This document shows, one piece after another, positions 48,324 through 59,292 of a DNA stretch of 64,000 nucleotides. Position 1 is the stretch's first letter. Every line of letters begins with the position of its first letter. Under the pieces are notes generated by a model that made no database searches, was not told the origin of the DNA, and worked only from the letters and a program-made list of their open reading frames with translations. Location: contig CAMNSS010000003.1 in NCBI GenBank assembly GCA_946555345.1, forward strand, positions 134,080-198,079. Reading direction: 5' to 3'. The DNA comes from an uncultured Eubacterium sp. (GTDB lineage Bacteria > Bacillota > Clostridia > Peptostreptococcales > Anaerovoracaceae). The position numbers were made by a program, and so were the translations under genes.

Positions 48324-49028
48324 TTACTTCACGATCGTTCCTATCTTTTCCCCGCAGACAGCTTTCAGCACGTTTCCTTCCTCTGCTAAGGCAAACACGT
48401 GTATTGCGATGCTGTTATCCCGGCAAAGGGAAGCAGCGGTGGAATCCATTACCTTCAAATCCTTTTCCAGCACTTCTTTATGCGTCAGTGATTCGTATTT
48501 CACGGCGTCAGGGTTCAATTCCGGATCATCGGAATATACCGCATCGACCTTTTTCGCCAGCAAGATGACTTCTGCATCGATTTCCGCCGCCCGCAACGCT
48601 GCGGTCGTATCCGTCGAAAAGAACGGATTGCCCGTTCCCGCTCCAAAAATCACGACCTTGCCGTGATCCAGATGGCTGATCGCCTTCCTTCGCACGTAAG
48701 GCTCGGCCACCTCCCGCATTTCGATCGCCGTCTGCACTCTCGTAGGCAGTCCTTCCGCCTCAAAAGCGTCCTGGAGCGCCATGGCGTTCATCACCGTCGC
48801 CAGCATGCCCATGTAATCGGCCGTCGCCCTGTCCATGCTCTTGCTTGTCCTGCCCCGCCAGAAGTTTCCGCCGCCGACGACCACAGCCACTTGCACGCCC
48901 ATCTCCGTTACTTCCTTTACCTGGAATGCGACCCGTTTCAGCATATCCTCGTTGATTCCGAAGTGTTCCTCGCCTGCCAGAGCCTCGCCGCTGATTTTCA
49001 ACAGCACCCGCTTGTATTTTGCTTCCAT
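48324..49028 (-). CDS. pyrH: UMP kinase
   Basis: [20 protein letters not shown]...[11 protein letters not shown]...[17 protein letters not shown]. Confidence 0.96.
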   Translation of the reverse strand: MEAKYKRVLLKISGEALAGEEHFGINEDMLKRVAFQVKEVTEMGVQVAVVVGGGNFWRGRTSKSMDRATADYMGMLATVMNAMALQDAFEAEGLPTRVQTAIEMREVAEPYVRRKAISHLDHGKVVIFGAGTGNPFFSTDTTAALRAAEIDAEVILLAKKVDAVYSDDPELNPDAVKYESLTHKEVLEKDLKVMDSTAASLCRDNSIAIHVFALAEEGNVLKAVCGEKIGTIVK

Positions 49029-49161
49029 ATTTGACTCCTTGATTTCTGATCCATTTTCCATATATTGTACCACACTATATAAAAAGTGTGCAAGACGGAA
49101 TCGGAGATTCCTTTGCACACATTCCGCCCATTTCAGGACGGCGCTTCACAAGGCGCACAGC

Positions 49162-50334
49162 CTAGCCATCCTTTTCCGTAACCCACTGTTTCAGCATATC
49201 TGCAAGCTGTTTCATCTTAAGCGGTTTGGTCAAATAATCGTTCATGCCTGCCCGCATGGCTTCCGTTTTGTCTTCTGTAAAAGCGTTGGCAGTCATGGCA
49301 ATAATCGGGATCTTGCTGTCCTCGCGGTTCAGCCCCCGGATCATCATCGTCGCCTGGCAACCGTTCATCACCGGCATTTCGATATCCATGAAGATCGCTT
49401 TATAAAAGCCTTCTTCCGATTCGATGAACAGGTCTACGGCCTCCTCGCCGTTTTCCGCCGCATTCACTTCAAAGCCCAGATCTTCCAGCAGGGTTTGCGC
49501 AACTTCCCTGTTATCAGCCAGGTCTTCCGCAATCAAGATTATTTTCTTATCCTGGATTTTCCTGCGTTCCTGCCTTTTAAACGCCTCGATATCCCCGACC
49601 AGCTTTTCCCCCGATGCAGGCTTTAGGTCCAGCGCCACCGATACGGTCGTCCCAACATCCTTTATGCTCTCGATATGTATTTGCCCGCCCAAGGCATCTA
49701 TGATTTCCCTGATGATGGACATCCCCAGGCCTGCGCCTGCAGTCTTGCTCACCCTGATATCGTCCGCCCTGGCAAAAGGTTCAAATATATGCGCAAGAAA
49801 TTCTTCGGACATCCCGATCCCGTTGTCCTGGCAGACGAACCGGTAAGTCACCAAATCGGCGGACGGGTTGTCCTTTTCCTCTGCCCAAAGCTTGACAAAG
49901 CCGCCCTGCGGCGTATATTTAATCGCATTCGTCGCTAAGTTGATGAGTACTTGCATGATATGGCTGTAGTCACCCAAAACCTGCTTATTGACAACATCCT
50001 TTGATGAAATGCTGAATATAATGCTTTTGTCGCTTGCAAGCGGTTCCAGTAATGCCTCCAGCTCTTCCACGAGCGCATCAACGCTGAATGCATCCTCTGC
50101 GATGAGAAGCTTTCCCTGTTCAATCTTGCTGATATCCAAGATATTGTTGATCAACTTCGTAAGGTGATCCCCTGCTGTGTTTATCTTCTGCAAACACTCC
50201 AACACTTTTTCCTTGTCGTCGATATGGTATCTTGCAATATCACACATCCCGATCATGACGTTTAAAGGCGTCCTGATTTCATGCGACATGCTCGATAAAA
50301 ATCGATTCATGCTGTCCTTTGACATATCCATCAC
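49162..50334 (-). CDS. Hybrid histidine kinase (HisKA-HATPase-REC) with no sensor region
   Basis: SHEIRTPLNVMIGM H-box, N-box NLATNAIKYT, GxG boxes, REC AIFMDIEMPVMNGCQATMMIR. Confidence 0.88.
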   Translation of the reverse strand: MMDMSKDSMNRFLSSMSHEIRTPLNVMIGMCDIARYHIDDKEKVLECLQKINTAGDHLTKLINNILDISKIEQGKLLIAEDAFSVDALVEELEALLEPLASDKSIIFSISSKDVVNKQVLGDYSHIMQVLINLATNAIKYTPQGGFVKLWAEEKDNPSADLVTYRFVCQDNGIGMSEEFLAHIFEPFARADDIRVSKTAGAGLGMSIIREIIDALGGQIHIESIKDVGTTVSVALDLKPASGEKLVGDIEAFKRQERRKIQDKKIILIAEDLADNREVAQTLLEDLGFEVNAAENGEEAVDLFIESEEGFYKAIFMDIEMPVMNGCQATMMIRGLNREDSKIPIIAMTANAFTEDKTEAMRAGMNDYLTKPLKMKQLADMLKQWVTEKDG

Positions 50335-50484
50335 TCCTCAATAGCTTCTCATTTTCAGTCAAATAACGTCACTAATTATTTTATCTGTTAAATCCAGCAA
50401 GCTACAGGGAAATCTATCGACAAGCCAAGCCATGTCTCGATGTTTTAGCCTAATTAAAGACAGATTTCGACAGTTTATTTCATC

Positions 50485-51129
50485 TTATTTCATCCGCTCC
50501 TGTTTTACCTTATGATCGATCACATGGCGTTTTGCCAATTCTGCGGTGACGTCCGCCAGCGTAATGCCCTGCTCTGCCATCATGACCATGATGTGGTAGG
50601 CAAGATCTGCGATCTCATAAACGGTTTCTTCCTTGTCATTTTTTGCGCCGGCAATGATGACTTCGGTGGATTCCTCGCCGACCTTCTTGAGGATTTTATC
50701 CATTCCCTTTTCAAAAAGGTACGTCGTGTAGCTGCCCTCCTTCGGCTCAGTTTTCCTGCCTGCGATCATCCTGTAAAGCGCAGGATAGGAAAATGGCGTT
50801 TCATCGGGGTTTTCGTATGCAAGATTGAAAAAGCAGCTTTCCGCGCCCGTATGGCAAGCCGGGCCATTTTTGATGACCTCCACCACCAAAGCGTCGTAAT
50901 CACAATCTGCGGTAATGCTGACAACCTTCTGCGTATTGCCGCTGGTTTCGCCTTTCCGCCAAAGCTGCTTCCTGCTCCTGCTGTAAAAGCAAGTAAACCC
51001 TTCTTCCATGGTGATTGCAAGCGCCTCACGGTTCATGTATGCTACCGTGAGAACCTCCTTCGTATAATAATCCTGCACGATCGCAGGGATCAATCCCTTT
51101 TCGTCAAATTTCAATTCGTCAATCTTCAT
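50485..51129 (-). CDS. hisIE: Bifunctional phosphoribosyl-AMP cyclohydrolase/phosphoribosyl-ATP pyrophosphatase
   Basis: [19 protein letters not shown]...[10 protein letters not shown]...[17 protein letters not shown]. Confidence 0.93.
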   Translation of the reverse strand: MKIDELKFDEKGLIPAIVQDYYTKEVLTVAYMNREALAITMEEGFTCFYSRSRKQLWRKGETSGNTQKVVSITADCDYDALVVEVIKNGPACHTGAESCFFNLAYENPDETPFSYPALYRMIAGRKTEPKEGSYTTYLFEKGMDKILKKVGEESTEVIIAGAKNDKEETVYEIADLAYHIMVMMAEQGITLADVTAELAKRHVIDHKVKQERMK

Positions 51130-51131
51130 CG

Positions 51132-51887
51132 TTATAACCTGACCTCCACGCCCTGATTTTTCAAATATCGTTTTAAATCGTTGATGCGGATCTCCTTGAA
51201 ATGGAAAATGCTCGCCGCAAGGCCGGCATCGATTCCCTGATGCTGGAACAATGCGGAAAAATCCTCCATCTTGCCTGCGCCGCCCGAGGCGATGATCGGC
51301 ACGTTTGCCCTAGCGGCGATGGCATCCAGCATTTCCAGGTCGAATCCGCCCTTCACGCCATCGGTATCGATGCTGTTGACCACCAGCTCGCCCGCGCCGC
51401 TGTTGACCCCGTTCACTGCCCATTCCAGCGCATCGATGCCCGTATCTTCCCTGCCGCCCTTGGCAAACAGGTGAAAACGCCCGGAAACGCGCTTGATATC
51501 CATGCTCAGCACCACGCACTGATCGCCGTACTTCTTCGCCGCCTGTTCTATGAGCGCAGGGTTCTTGATCGCTCCGCTGTTGACGCTTACCTTGTCCGCA
51601 CCGCACTTTAACACCCGGTCAAAATCTTCGAGCGTATTGATGCCCCCGCCCACGGTGAGGGGGATGAAAATTTGCGACGCCACCCGTTTTAAGATATCCG
51701 TAAAAAGGGCGCGTTCCTCCACACTGGCGGTAATATCGTAAAAAACCAGCTCGTCAGCGCCCTCCCGGTTATAAAATTCCGCCATTTGCACGGGATCTGA
51801 GACATCCTGTATGCCTTCAAAATTGATGCCCTTTACCACTCTTCCGTTCCGCACGTCCAGGCACGGAATAATTCGTTTCGTAATCAT
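51132..51887 (-). CDS. hisF: Imidazole glycerol phosphate synthase subunit HisF
   Basis: [25 protein letters not shown]... Confidence 0.95.
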   Translation of the reverse strand: MITKRIIPCLDVRNGRVVKGINFEGIQDVSDPVQMAEFYNREGADELVFYDITASVEERALFTDILKRVASQIFIPLTVGGGINTLEDFDRVLKCGADKVSVNSGAIKNPALIEQAAKKYGDQCVVLSMDIKRVSGRFHLFAKGGREDTGIDALEWAVNGVNSGAGELVVNSIDTDGVKGGFDLEMLDAIAARANVPIIASGGAGKMEDFSALFQHQGIDAGLAASIFHFKEIRINDLKRYLKNQGVEVRL

Positions 51888-52239
51888 AATTCGCCTTTCC
51901 TCAAACGCTACATCCAACTCTGGGCAGCCGTTCCTGACCGCTTATCCCGATGGCGTGCTTGCCTGTCACAGCCTGCCTGCCGCTTGAATGGGCAAGCCGT
52001 CCTTTCTGCGCTTGCCTACTCACCCAGCCCCCCCGTGTTGGAATTACCTTTTCTCCTTACCGGGCAAGCTCAATCGCTCCAACTGGTTTCACCCGCACGT
52101 CTCCAACGCAATCCCGCCGCCTTTCCTGGGCAAACCTTTCGATCCGCTTGCTTGCTGAAACTGCCCTGCCACCCTGCCAAATCTACCGGGCAAGCCCGGC
52201 CGCCTTATGAAATCGACTTTGCCGGCCGCCTCAGCGCCC

Positions 52240-52950
52240 CTATTTTGCCAGCTCGATCGCCCGCGAAAGCTCCAGCTTGCCGCTGTACAGCGCTTTGCCC
52301 AAAATCGCCGCCGCTGCCACATCCTTTAACGCCGTGATTTCCTCCTCGAAGCTGATACCGCCCGATGCCACCACATCAAGGCCTTCGATCTGCGTCAGCC
52401 GCTGATACGCCGCCATGTTCGTCCCTTGCAGGCTTCCGTCGCGTGAGATATCCGTATAGATCACGGTTTTCACCCCGATCCCTTTCAGGTATTCGCAGAA
52501 TGCGAAGCTTTCCCGCTCCGTGATTTCCTTCCACCCGTTGATGGCGACGTAACCATCCCTGGCATCGACGCCGACCGCAATTTTCTCGCCGTATTTTTTC
52601 ACCATTTCTTCCAAAAACGCTGGATCTGTTACGGCGATCGTCCCCAGAATCACCCGGCCTACGCCTAAATCGAGGTACTGCCTGATCCGCTCCTCATCCC
52701 GGATGCCGCCCCCGGCCTCCACGAACAGATCCACCTGCTCTACGATGCCCTTGATCGTTTCAAAGTTCACCAGCCTGCCGTCCTTTGCACCATCCAAATC
52801 CACGAGGTGAAGGTTCTGCGCTCCTTGCTTTTTAAATCCCCTCGCTATCTCCACCGGATTTTCGCCGTAAACCGTCATCTGGCTGTAATCGCCTTGAAAC
52901 AGGCGCACGGCCTTGCCATCCCGTAAATCGATCGCCGGAAAAATTTTCAT
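52240..52950 (-). CDS. hisA: Phosphoribosylformimino-5-aminoimidazole carboxamide ribotide isomerase
   Basis: MKIFPAIDLRDGKAVRLFQGDY...; start re-assigned to 52950. Confidence 0.94.
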   Translation of the reverse strand: MKIFPAIDLRDGKAVRLFQGDYSQMTVYGENPVEIARGFKKQGAQNLHLVDLDGAKDGRLVNFETIKGIVEQVDLFVEAGGGIRDEERIRQYLDLGVGRVILGTIAVTDPAFLEEMVKKYGEKIAVGVDARDGYVAINGWKEITERESFAFCEYLKGIGVKTVIYTDISRDGSLQGTNMAAYQRLTQIEGLDVVASGGISFEEEITALKDVAAAAILGKALYSGKLELSRAIELAK

Positions 52951-52957
52951 GATACCG

Positions 52958-53578
52958 CTACACCTCCATAAATGCCCGCAAAATAGAAAGCCCCGCTGCG
53001 CCGCTCTTTTCCGGGTGGAACTGCGTGCCGTATACGTTCCCATTCCGCACTGCGCCCGTAATCCGGATGCCGTACAAGGATGAAGCGATGAGGCTTTTTT
53101 CACAGTCCTTTCCATAAAAGCTATGGACATAGTAAACGTGCGCGCCCTGCTTGATGTATTTGAAAAGCGGCTCGCCATCGGTAAACGAGAGAGCGTTCCA
53201 GCCGATATGCGGGACTTTCAGCCCCGTGAGTTCCGCCTTTTTCAGATCTTCAGCGATGGAGGCGATGCTTCCCTTGATCAGCCCCAGCCCTTTATGCACG
53301 CCATACTCATGGCTTTCCTCAAACAGGAGCTGCATCCCGAGACAGATGCCGAGAAGCGGCTTTCCCTTCGCCGTTTCCGCCAAGATGGTATCTACAAGCC
53401 CGCTCGCCCGCAGCTTGGCGATCGCATCTTCAAATGCGCCCACGCCCGGCAGGATGATCCGGTCTGCCGCAATGATGTTTTCTTTTTTGCTGGTAACGAG
53501 CGTATCCGCCCCCAGATACCGCAGGGAGGCGGTGAGGGAAAAGAGATTCCCCACGCCGTAATCGATAATTGCTATCAT
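52958..53578 (-). CDS. hisH: Imidazole glycerol phosphate synthase subunit HisH
   Basis: MIAIIDYGVGNLFSL...LLGICLGMQLLFEESHEYG... Confidence 0.94.
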   Translation of the reverse strand: MIAIIDYGVGNLFSLTASLRYLGADTLVTSKKENIIAADRIILPGVGAFEDAIAKLRASGLVDTILAETAKGKPLLGICLGMQLLFEESHEYGVHKGLGLIKGSIASIAEDLKKAELTGLKVPHIGWNALSFTDGEPLFKYIKQGAHVYYVHSFYGKDCEKSLIASSLYGIRITGAVRNGNVYGTQFHPEKSGAAGLSILRAFMEV

Positions 53579-53579
53579 G

Positions 53580-54167
53580 TTATAAAACTCCTTTTGTCGA
53601 TGGGATTTCATCTGCGTATTCTTCTTCGATGGCGCAAGCCGTGCGCAATGCCCTGCCCAAGCCTTTGAAAACTGCCTCTATAATATGATGCGTGTTTTCT
53701 CCCGCAAGCTGTTTCACATGCACGGTCAAGCCCATTTCGCGGGAAAGGGCGAGAATAAATTCCTGCACCAGCTCGGTATCAAAATCCCCCACCTTTGGCG
53801 CAGGCAGGCAAACATCGAAGCGCACGCAGCTCCTGCCGCTGATATCTGCCGCACAGAGGACGAGCGCTTCATCCATCGGCAACAGCATACTGCCATACCG
53901 GTTGATCCCGCGCTTGTCTTCCAGCGCATCCCGGAAGGCTGCGCCCAAGGCGATGCCGATATCCTCCGTCGTATGGTGGTAATCGACCTGCGTATCGCCC
54001 TCGCATTCTATGGCGAGGTCAAACCGCCCATGCCTTGCAAACAGCTCCAGCATATGGTCTAAAAACCCGCATCCCGTATTGATTTCATATGCGCCTGTCC
54101 CGTCTATTTCCAATGCCAGCGTGATTTTCGTTTCCTTCGTTTCCCTGACGATTTTTTTCCTCCGCAT
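53580..54167 (-). CDS. hisB: Imidazoleglycerol-phosphate dehydratase
   Basis: TGCGFLDHMLELFARHGRFDL...DYHHTTEDIGIALG. Confidence 0.95.
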   Translation of the reverse strand: MRRKKIVRETKETKITLALEIDGTGAYEINTGCGFLDHMLELFARHGRFDLAIECEGDTQVDYHHTTEDIGIALGAAFRDALEDKRGINRYGSMLLPMDEALVLCAADISGRSCVRFDVCLPAPKVGDFDTELVQEFILALSREMGLTVHVKQLAGENTHHIIEAVFKGLGRALRTACAIEEEYADEIPSTKGVL

Positions 54168-54517
54168 ATCGTTCCTCCTATCGTTTGTGATGATGTGCAG
54201 GCCGCTGGTATCTGGGATTCCACATCTGCGCCAGCGAACCGCCGCCCGCCTTTGCGGCGGCTAACGCCTGTGCCTGCCTGCAAGCCGCCCCGCCAAGCTT
54301 CACGCATCCGCCGCAAACCGCCCGCAGAAGCCGTACTGCGCTCATCTTAACGCCCCGGCGCCGTTTTGCGTCAAACTTTAGCAGTCCACCGCCCCTTGCG
54401 CCTGCCCGTCTCCATTATTTTCCTGCCGTGCGCCGCTGTGGCCTGCACCGTGCCAAAAACCTTTTTCAACTGCGAACCACTAGCGGGCATAGCGCCGCTA
54501 TTTCCCATCATTTTCCG

Positions 54518-55612
54518 TTATCCGTTCAGCCCTTCGGAAGCCGCCGCGCCGCTTTCCAAAATCTGCTTCGTCGCCGCAATGAGGCTTCTCATCTCCTTTG
54601 GCGTGCCTATGGTAATTCTAACATAATTTGCAATCTTTTCATCATCAAAATGCCGCACGAGGATATTAAATTTTCGCAGCGCCGCAAAATACGCCCCGCC
54701 GGAAATCCGGTCGCTCGCAGCGAAGACAAAATTCGCCTTCGAAGGCAGCACATGAAAGCCCAGCGCGGAAAGCTCCGCCGTGAACGCTTCCCTGGTTTTG
54801 ATGATCCTGCCGCGCGTCTCTTCAAAATACGCCCGATCCTTGATCGCTTCAATGCCCGCCAGAATCGACAGGCGGTTTAAGTTATACGGATTAAAGCTGA
54901 ATTTGATCCGGTTCAGGTCGGCGATCACCGCTTCATTTCCTAGCGCATAGCCGATCCGCGCCCCCGCCAGGCTCCTGGACTTGGAAAAGGTCTGCACCAC
55001 CAGCAGATTATCATAACGGCCGATCAATCCTACGGCGCTTTCCGCCCCGAAATCCACATAGGCTTCATCGATCACCACCAGGTTATCCCGGTTTGCCTCC
55101 AGGATGCTTTCGATCTCAGCCCTGGAAAGCGCCCTTCCCGTCGGCGCATTGGGGTTGGTGATCACGATCGTCCCGTCCTTATGAAAATAATCCGCTGGCT
55201 CTACCGCAAAATCCGCCCCCAACGGAACTTTGATGCCCTTTGCACCGAAAATATCACAATATACCGGGTAAAAGCTGTAGCTGATCTCCGGGTAATACAC
55301 CTTGCCGCTCTTTCCCTGTAACGCCATGAAGATAAAGGCAAGAATCTCGTCCGAACCGTTGCCCGCGATGACCTGCCCTTTGCGAAGGCCGAAAAAGTCC
55401 GCGATCGCCTCCGTCAAGGCTGCGGCCTCCGGGTCGGAATACAGCTTCAAATCCACAAGCTTCCTATCGTCGATGACCGCCACCACGCCCGGCGCCGGGG
55501 GATAAGGATTCTCGTTGGTGTTGAGTTTGATCAGCTTCCCAGCGTTTTTGGGCTGTTCGCCCGGCGTATACGGCTCTAACGTTTCATAGCGGGCATTCAA
55601 AAATCTGCTCAT
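54518..55612 (-). CDS. hisC: Histidinol-phosphate aminotransferase
   Basis: LNTNENPYPPAPGV...NPNAPTGRAL...QTFSKSRSLAGARIGYALG. Confidence 0.93.
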   Translation of the reverse strand: MSRFLNARYETLEPYTPGEQPKNAGKLIKLNTNENPYPPAPGVVAVIDDRKLVDLKLYSDPEAAALTEAIADFFGLRKGQVIAGNGSDEILAFIFMALQGKSGKVYYPEISYSFYPVYCDIFGAKGIKVPLGADFAVEPADYFHKDGTIVITNPNAPTGRALSRAEIESILEANRDNLVVIDEAYVDFGAESAVGLIGRYDNLLVVQTFSKSRSLAGARIGYALGNEAVIADLNRIKFSFNPYNLNRLSILAGIEAIKDRAYFEETRGRIIKTREAFTAELSALGFHVLPSKANFVFAASDRISGGAYFAALRKFNILVRHFDDEKIANYVRITIGTPKEMRSLIAATKQILESGAAASEGLNG

Positions 55613-56229
55613 TTCACTTGCTCCCCTAATTCCTTCAGCATATGGCTGATCATTTCATTTTCAAATTTAAAGCTCGTCTTATTGGCGATAAAGCGGGCGC
55701 TGATATCCTGAAATTCCTCGATCACCTTCAGGTGGTTTTCCCGCAAAGTATTTCCAGTTTCAACGATATCTACAATGACATCCGTCAGCCCCAGAAGCGG
55801 TGCCAGCTCGATGCTTCCATTCAGCTTGATGATATCGATATCGCGGTTCTTTCCCGCATAAAAATCCTTCGTTACGTTGATATATTTCGTCGCTACCCGC
55901 AGCGTCCTGTCCGGGTCTTCCACATATCCTTCCGGCGCAGCGACCGCCATCCTGCACACGCCGATTTTCAAGTCGAGCAGCTCATAGACGTCCGACTTGT
56001 TTTCCAGTAAAATGTCCTTTCCCACGATGCCCACATCGGCGGCATGATGCTCTACATAAATTGCCACATCGCTGGGTTTGACGAGAAGATACCTGACGTT
56101 TTTCTCCGGGCTTTCAAACACCAGCTTCCGGTTCTGCTCATAGTAGCCGGGGCAATCGTAACCGATAGAAGCCAGCATATCATAGACCTGGTCTCCCAGC
56201 CTGCCCTTTGGCAATGCGATATTCAACAT
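55609..56229 (-). CDS. hisG: ATP phosphoribosyltransferase (short form)
   Basis: IALPKGRLGDQVYDML...DIVETGNTLREN. Confidence 0.95.
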   Translation of the reverse strand: MLNIALPKGRLGDQVYDMLASIGYDCPGYYEQNRKLVFESPEKNVRYLLVKPSDVAIYVEHHAADVGIVGKDILLENKSDVYELLDLKIGVCRMAVAAPEGYVEDPDRTLRVATKYINVTKDFYAGKNRDIDIIKLNGSIELAPLLGLTDVIVDIVETGNTLRENHLKVIEEFQDISARFIANKTSFKFENEMISHMLKELGEQVK

Positions 56230-57342
56230 TTACTTTTCCTCCTTTACCGGCTGTCCATCCCTGATGACATACTGATACCGATACCGCAGGTCCGGCGGAA
56301 TGCTGGTCTCCGCCCGCACGGACAGCCCTTCTTTTTGCAAAGCTTTCACGGCCTTAATCACTTCTGCCATATCGTCGTTTTCGTCGTAAAGAAGCACCGC
56401 ATCCACATCGCAGGCAGACGGCGCATGCTTTCCCCGCAGCAATTCATCTAAATAAATGGCGAAGCCGATCGCACCCGCATCCTTACCCAGGATCTTCATC
56501 GCTTTATCGTACTGACCGCCCGAAAGCACGCATCCCGGCAAGCTTCTGATGTATCCTCGGAAAATGATTCCATTGTAATAGTCGATGTCGTTTACCATGG
56601 AAAGGTCGATCTGTATATTGCGGGAGTACCCCAGGCGTTTCAAGATGCTGCAATATTCCCAAAGCTCATCCAGATCCCGGTTCATTTCGTCGTTAACCGC
56701 CATTTTCCTCGCCTTCTTGATGGTCTGGTTTATTTCCCCGTAAAGGAACGGCAGTCCGCAAAGCATCTCTGTTGTTTTGGCTGAAAGCCCAGCTTTTTCC
56801 GCAATCTGCGCAATCCCGGCGGCATTCTTCTGCCGGATGTTGTTCAGAAGCGAAAGGGAAACGGTTTCCGGAATCTGTAGCGATTCCAGCAAATGTACCG
56901 TGTAGTGCATATGCGATATTTCCATCAGGAAGCTATTGTCGATCAGCTTTAAGGATTTCAACGCCAGGTTCATCACCTCGATCACGCTGTATTTGTTGAT
57001 ATGCCCCATATACTCCAAGCCCATCTGGCTGATTTCCTTAAAGGAATGGTTTTCCCTGTTTTCCCTGTATACATTTTCGATATAGTAAAGCTTTTCGTTC
57101 TTATCCTTTGTCGCCCTCGTATTATTGATCACGCTCAATGTCACGTCGGGCTTCATCGCCAGCAGCCTGCCGTCCAGGTCGGTAAAGGTCAGGACTTTGT
57201 CGCCTGATAAAAAGTCGCTGTTTGCGGCATAGAGCGAATACTCCTCGAATTTTCCGATTTTGTACTTTTTGTATCCGAATTTCTCGTACAGTCCCCGAAG
57301 CTCCAAGGCTGCCCGTTCGTCCGGCTTTAGGTTGTATTTCAT
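56230..57342 (-). CDS. hisZ: ATP phosphoribosyltransferase regulatory subunit
   Basis: HisRS-like without anticodon domain, YYNGIIFRGYI...SGGQYDKAMKILG; adjacent to short hisG; start MKYNLKPDE. Confidence 0.9.
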   Translation of the reverse strand: MKYNLKPDERAALELRGLYEKFGYKKYKIGKFEEYSLYAANSDFLSGDKVLTFTDLDGRLLAMKPDVTLSVINNTRATKDKNEKLYYIENVYRENRENHSFKEISQMGLEYMGHINKYSVIEVMNLALKSLKLIDNSFLMEISHMHYTVHLLESLQIPETVSLSLLNNIRQKNAAGIAQIAEKAGLSAKTTEMLCGLPFLYGEINQTIKKARKMAVNDEMNRDLDELWEYCSILKRLGYSRNIQIDLSMVNDIDYYNGIIFRGYIRSLPGCVLSGGQYDKAMKILGKDAGAIGFAIYLDELLRGKHAPSACDVDAVLLYDENDDMAEVIKAVKALQKEGLSVRAETSIPPDLRYRYQYVIRDGQPVKEEK

Positions 57343-58035
57343 GTCCGTTCTCCTTTTTGTGCGGCGGCTGTCTGCACGCCGCTTTTTTCTGTGCGGCGGC
57401 CGCTCGTTGCTGTAAGCTGGCAGCCAGCCAATGGCGGCTAGCGGGCCGTCGTTCCAACGCCATATCCGCATGACAGCATCCGCCCGCCATGGCGGTGAAA
57501 AGGCGGTTGCCCATTGCTGTAAATTAACTGCTAAGCGCTGGCCGGCCGTCAGCTTTATCACTTTATCGCCATGAATCGTCATCATGCGCTTTTTCGCGCT
57601 TCCTCCGTTTTTCCCTCCGGTCTTCTTATTTATGCGCCGCCTTGCGATACTTTTGCCTCCGCTTTTGCGTTTTGATATTTATTGCTTTATCGCGTTAAAA
57701 CGATATCTCATTATTGTCTCACAGTGCTATATTATATACTGATTATCATAAAATGTCCATATTTTTATGATTTTTTGTTACAAATTCACAAAAAAGGACA
57801 GCCGCCCAAGCTCTGCGAAGCTATCCAAGCTTTGCAAACAGGAAAAAGCCCCTGCCACTGCCAAATCAGGGGCAGGGAGTTCCAAACCGCTTAACCCCAT
57901 TGCAAATGCAGGATTTGCCACCCACCCTATCCGGGAAATTTCCCAATCCCGCCAAAATGGGGCTTCCGAAATCATTTCGTCAAATTCATGTATTTAAGAT
58001 CGTCCGCCCTGGCTGTTTCAAGATTTCCAGGCCAG

Positions 58036-58296
58036 CTATTTCTGGTCACTGCGAATTAAGATGATTAAAGCGGCGACCGTAACGACCATGCCGATACAAC
58101 CGATCCATGACGGGATTTCATGGTAGAGCAATAGCCCCGCTGCCGCCACCAGCCCCTTGGAAAAAATGATCGTTATGTTATCAAAACCAACGTCGCGCAG
58201 ATAGCGGACAAAGATGCCTGATGTTCCCCAGCAAACGCCTGATATGACCGGCAGCACAAGGTATGCCGCCTTTTTCTCCTGCTATAAATCACTCAT
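58036..58296 (-). pseudogene. EamA/DMT transporter remnant: early amber plus large internal deletion
   Basis: ATG AGT GAT TTA TAG CAG GAG AAA..., then VISGVCWGTSGIFVRYLRDVGFDNITIIFSK (N-terminal TM) joined directly to a last-TM-like segment. Confidence 0.7.
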
Positions 58297-58302
58297 CATA
58301 TC

Positions 58303-59265
58303 TCATCCCCGGAGGATCTCCAGCATGAGGCTGGCGTCGATGTTGCCGCCGCTCATCACCAGCGCAATGTTTTCCCCGCCCACTCGCTCAGGATAATCCT
58401 TCACTGCCGCCACCGTTGTAGCACACGCCCCCTCCACCACGTATTTTTCATGCAGGATCATATGCTTCACAGCTTCACGGATGGAGCTTTCCTTCACCTC
58501 TATGATATCATCCACATAATCACCGAGGAGCTCATAAGAAAGCTTGCCTACGCCGCCAACCAGCGCATCGCATACCGTATCCGCCGTCGTCGGATACTCC
58601 GCATAGAATACTTGATCTGCCAAAGCGCGGATCATGGCAGGACAAGCCTCCGTCTGTACGCCGATGAGCCTGATATCCGGCTTTATAGCTTTCGCCGCTA
58701 CTGCAATACCAGTAATCAAGCCGCCCCCGCCAATCGGGCAGACGATCGTATCAATCGCCGGATTTTGCTGCAATATTTCAATGGCAACCGTCCCCTGCCC
58801 GCCGTAAATCTTCGGGTCATCGTAATATGGATCGATATATGTCATTCCGTTTCCATCGATGAGCTTATGTCCCAAAGCCGCCGCCTCATCATAATTGCTT
58901 CCCAGCCGCTTTACCTGGGCGCCGTAGCATTCGATTTTATCCACCTTGCTCTGCGGCGTGGTTTCAGGAACGATGACGACCGCTTTTTTGATTCCGAGCA
59001 TGGATGCTGCATAGCTCACCGAACAGCCATGGTTGCCGGAAGAAATTGTAGCAACCCCGCAGACCTTTTCTTCATCGGTCAACGTCAGCATCTTGTTGAG
59101 CGCACCGCGGATCTTAAAGCTCTTTACTTTCTGAAAAGATTCCAGCTTGAAAAAATAGTTCCGCTTCCCATCGCCCAAATAATACGCCTGCTCCAGCGGC
59201 GTATCGGGTATGTATGCCTTGATGCGGCCGTACGCCGCCCGTACTTCCTCATAACCAAATGCCAT
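58303..59265 (-). CDS. Threonine/serine ammonia-lyase (PLP-dependent)
   Basis: FKLESFQKVKSFKIRGALNKM, SSGNHGCSVSYAA, PIGGGGLITGIA. Confidence 0.88.
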   Translation of the reverse strand: MAFGYEEVRAAYGRIKAYIPDTPLEQAYYLGDGKRNYFFKLESFQKVKSFKIRGALNKMLTLTDEEKVCGVATISSGNHGCSVSYAASMLGIKKAVVIVPETTPQSKVDKIECYGAQVKRLGSNYDEAAALGHKLIDGNGMTYIDPYYDDPKIYGGQGTVAIEILQQNPAIDTIVCPIGGGGLITGIAVAAKAIKPDIRLIGVQTEACPAMIRALADQVFYAEYPTTADTVCDALVGGVGKLSYELLGDYVDDIIEVKESSIREAVKHMILHEKYVVEGACATTVAAVKDYPERVGGENIALVMSGGNIDASLMLEILRG

Positions 59266-59292
59266 ATCGTCCTCCTCTGTTGTTGTGATTCA

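Noticed and set aside
57342-57620. T-box or his-specific riboswitch upstream of hisZ
   Set aside because: No TGGNACCGCG antiterminator motif seen on the minus strand; region is GC-rich degenerate repeat.
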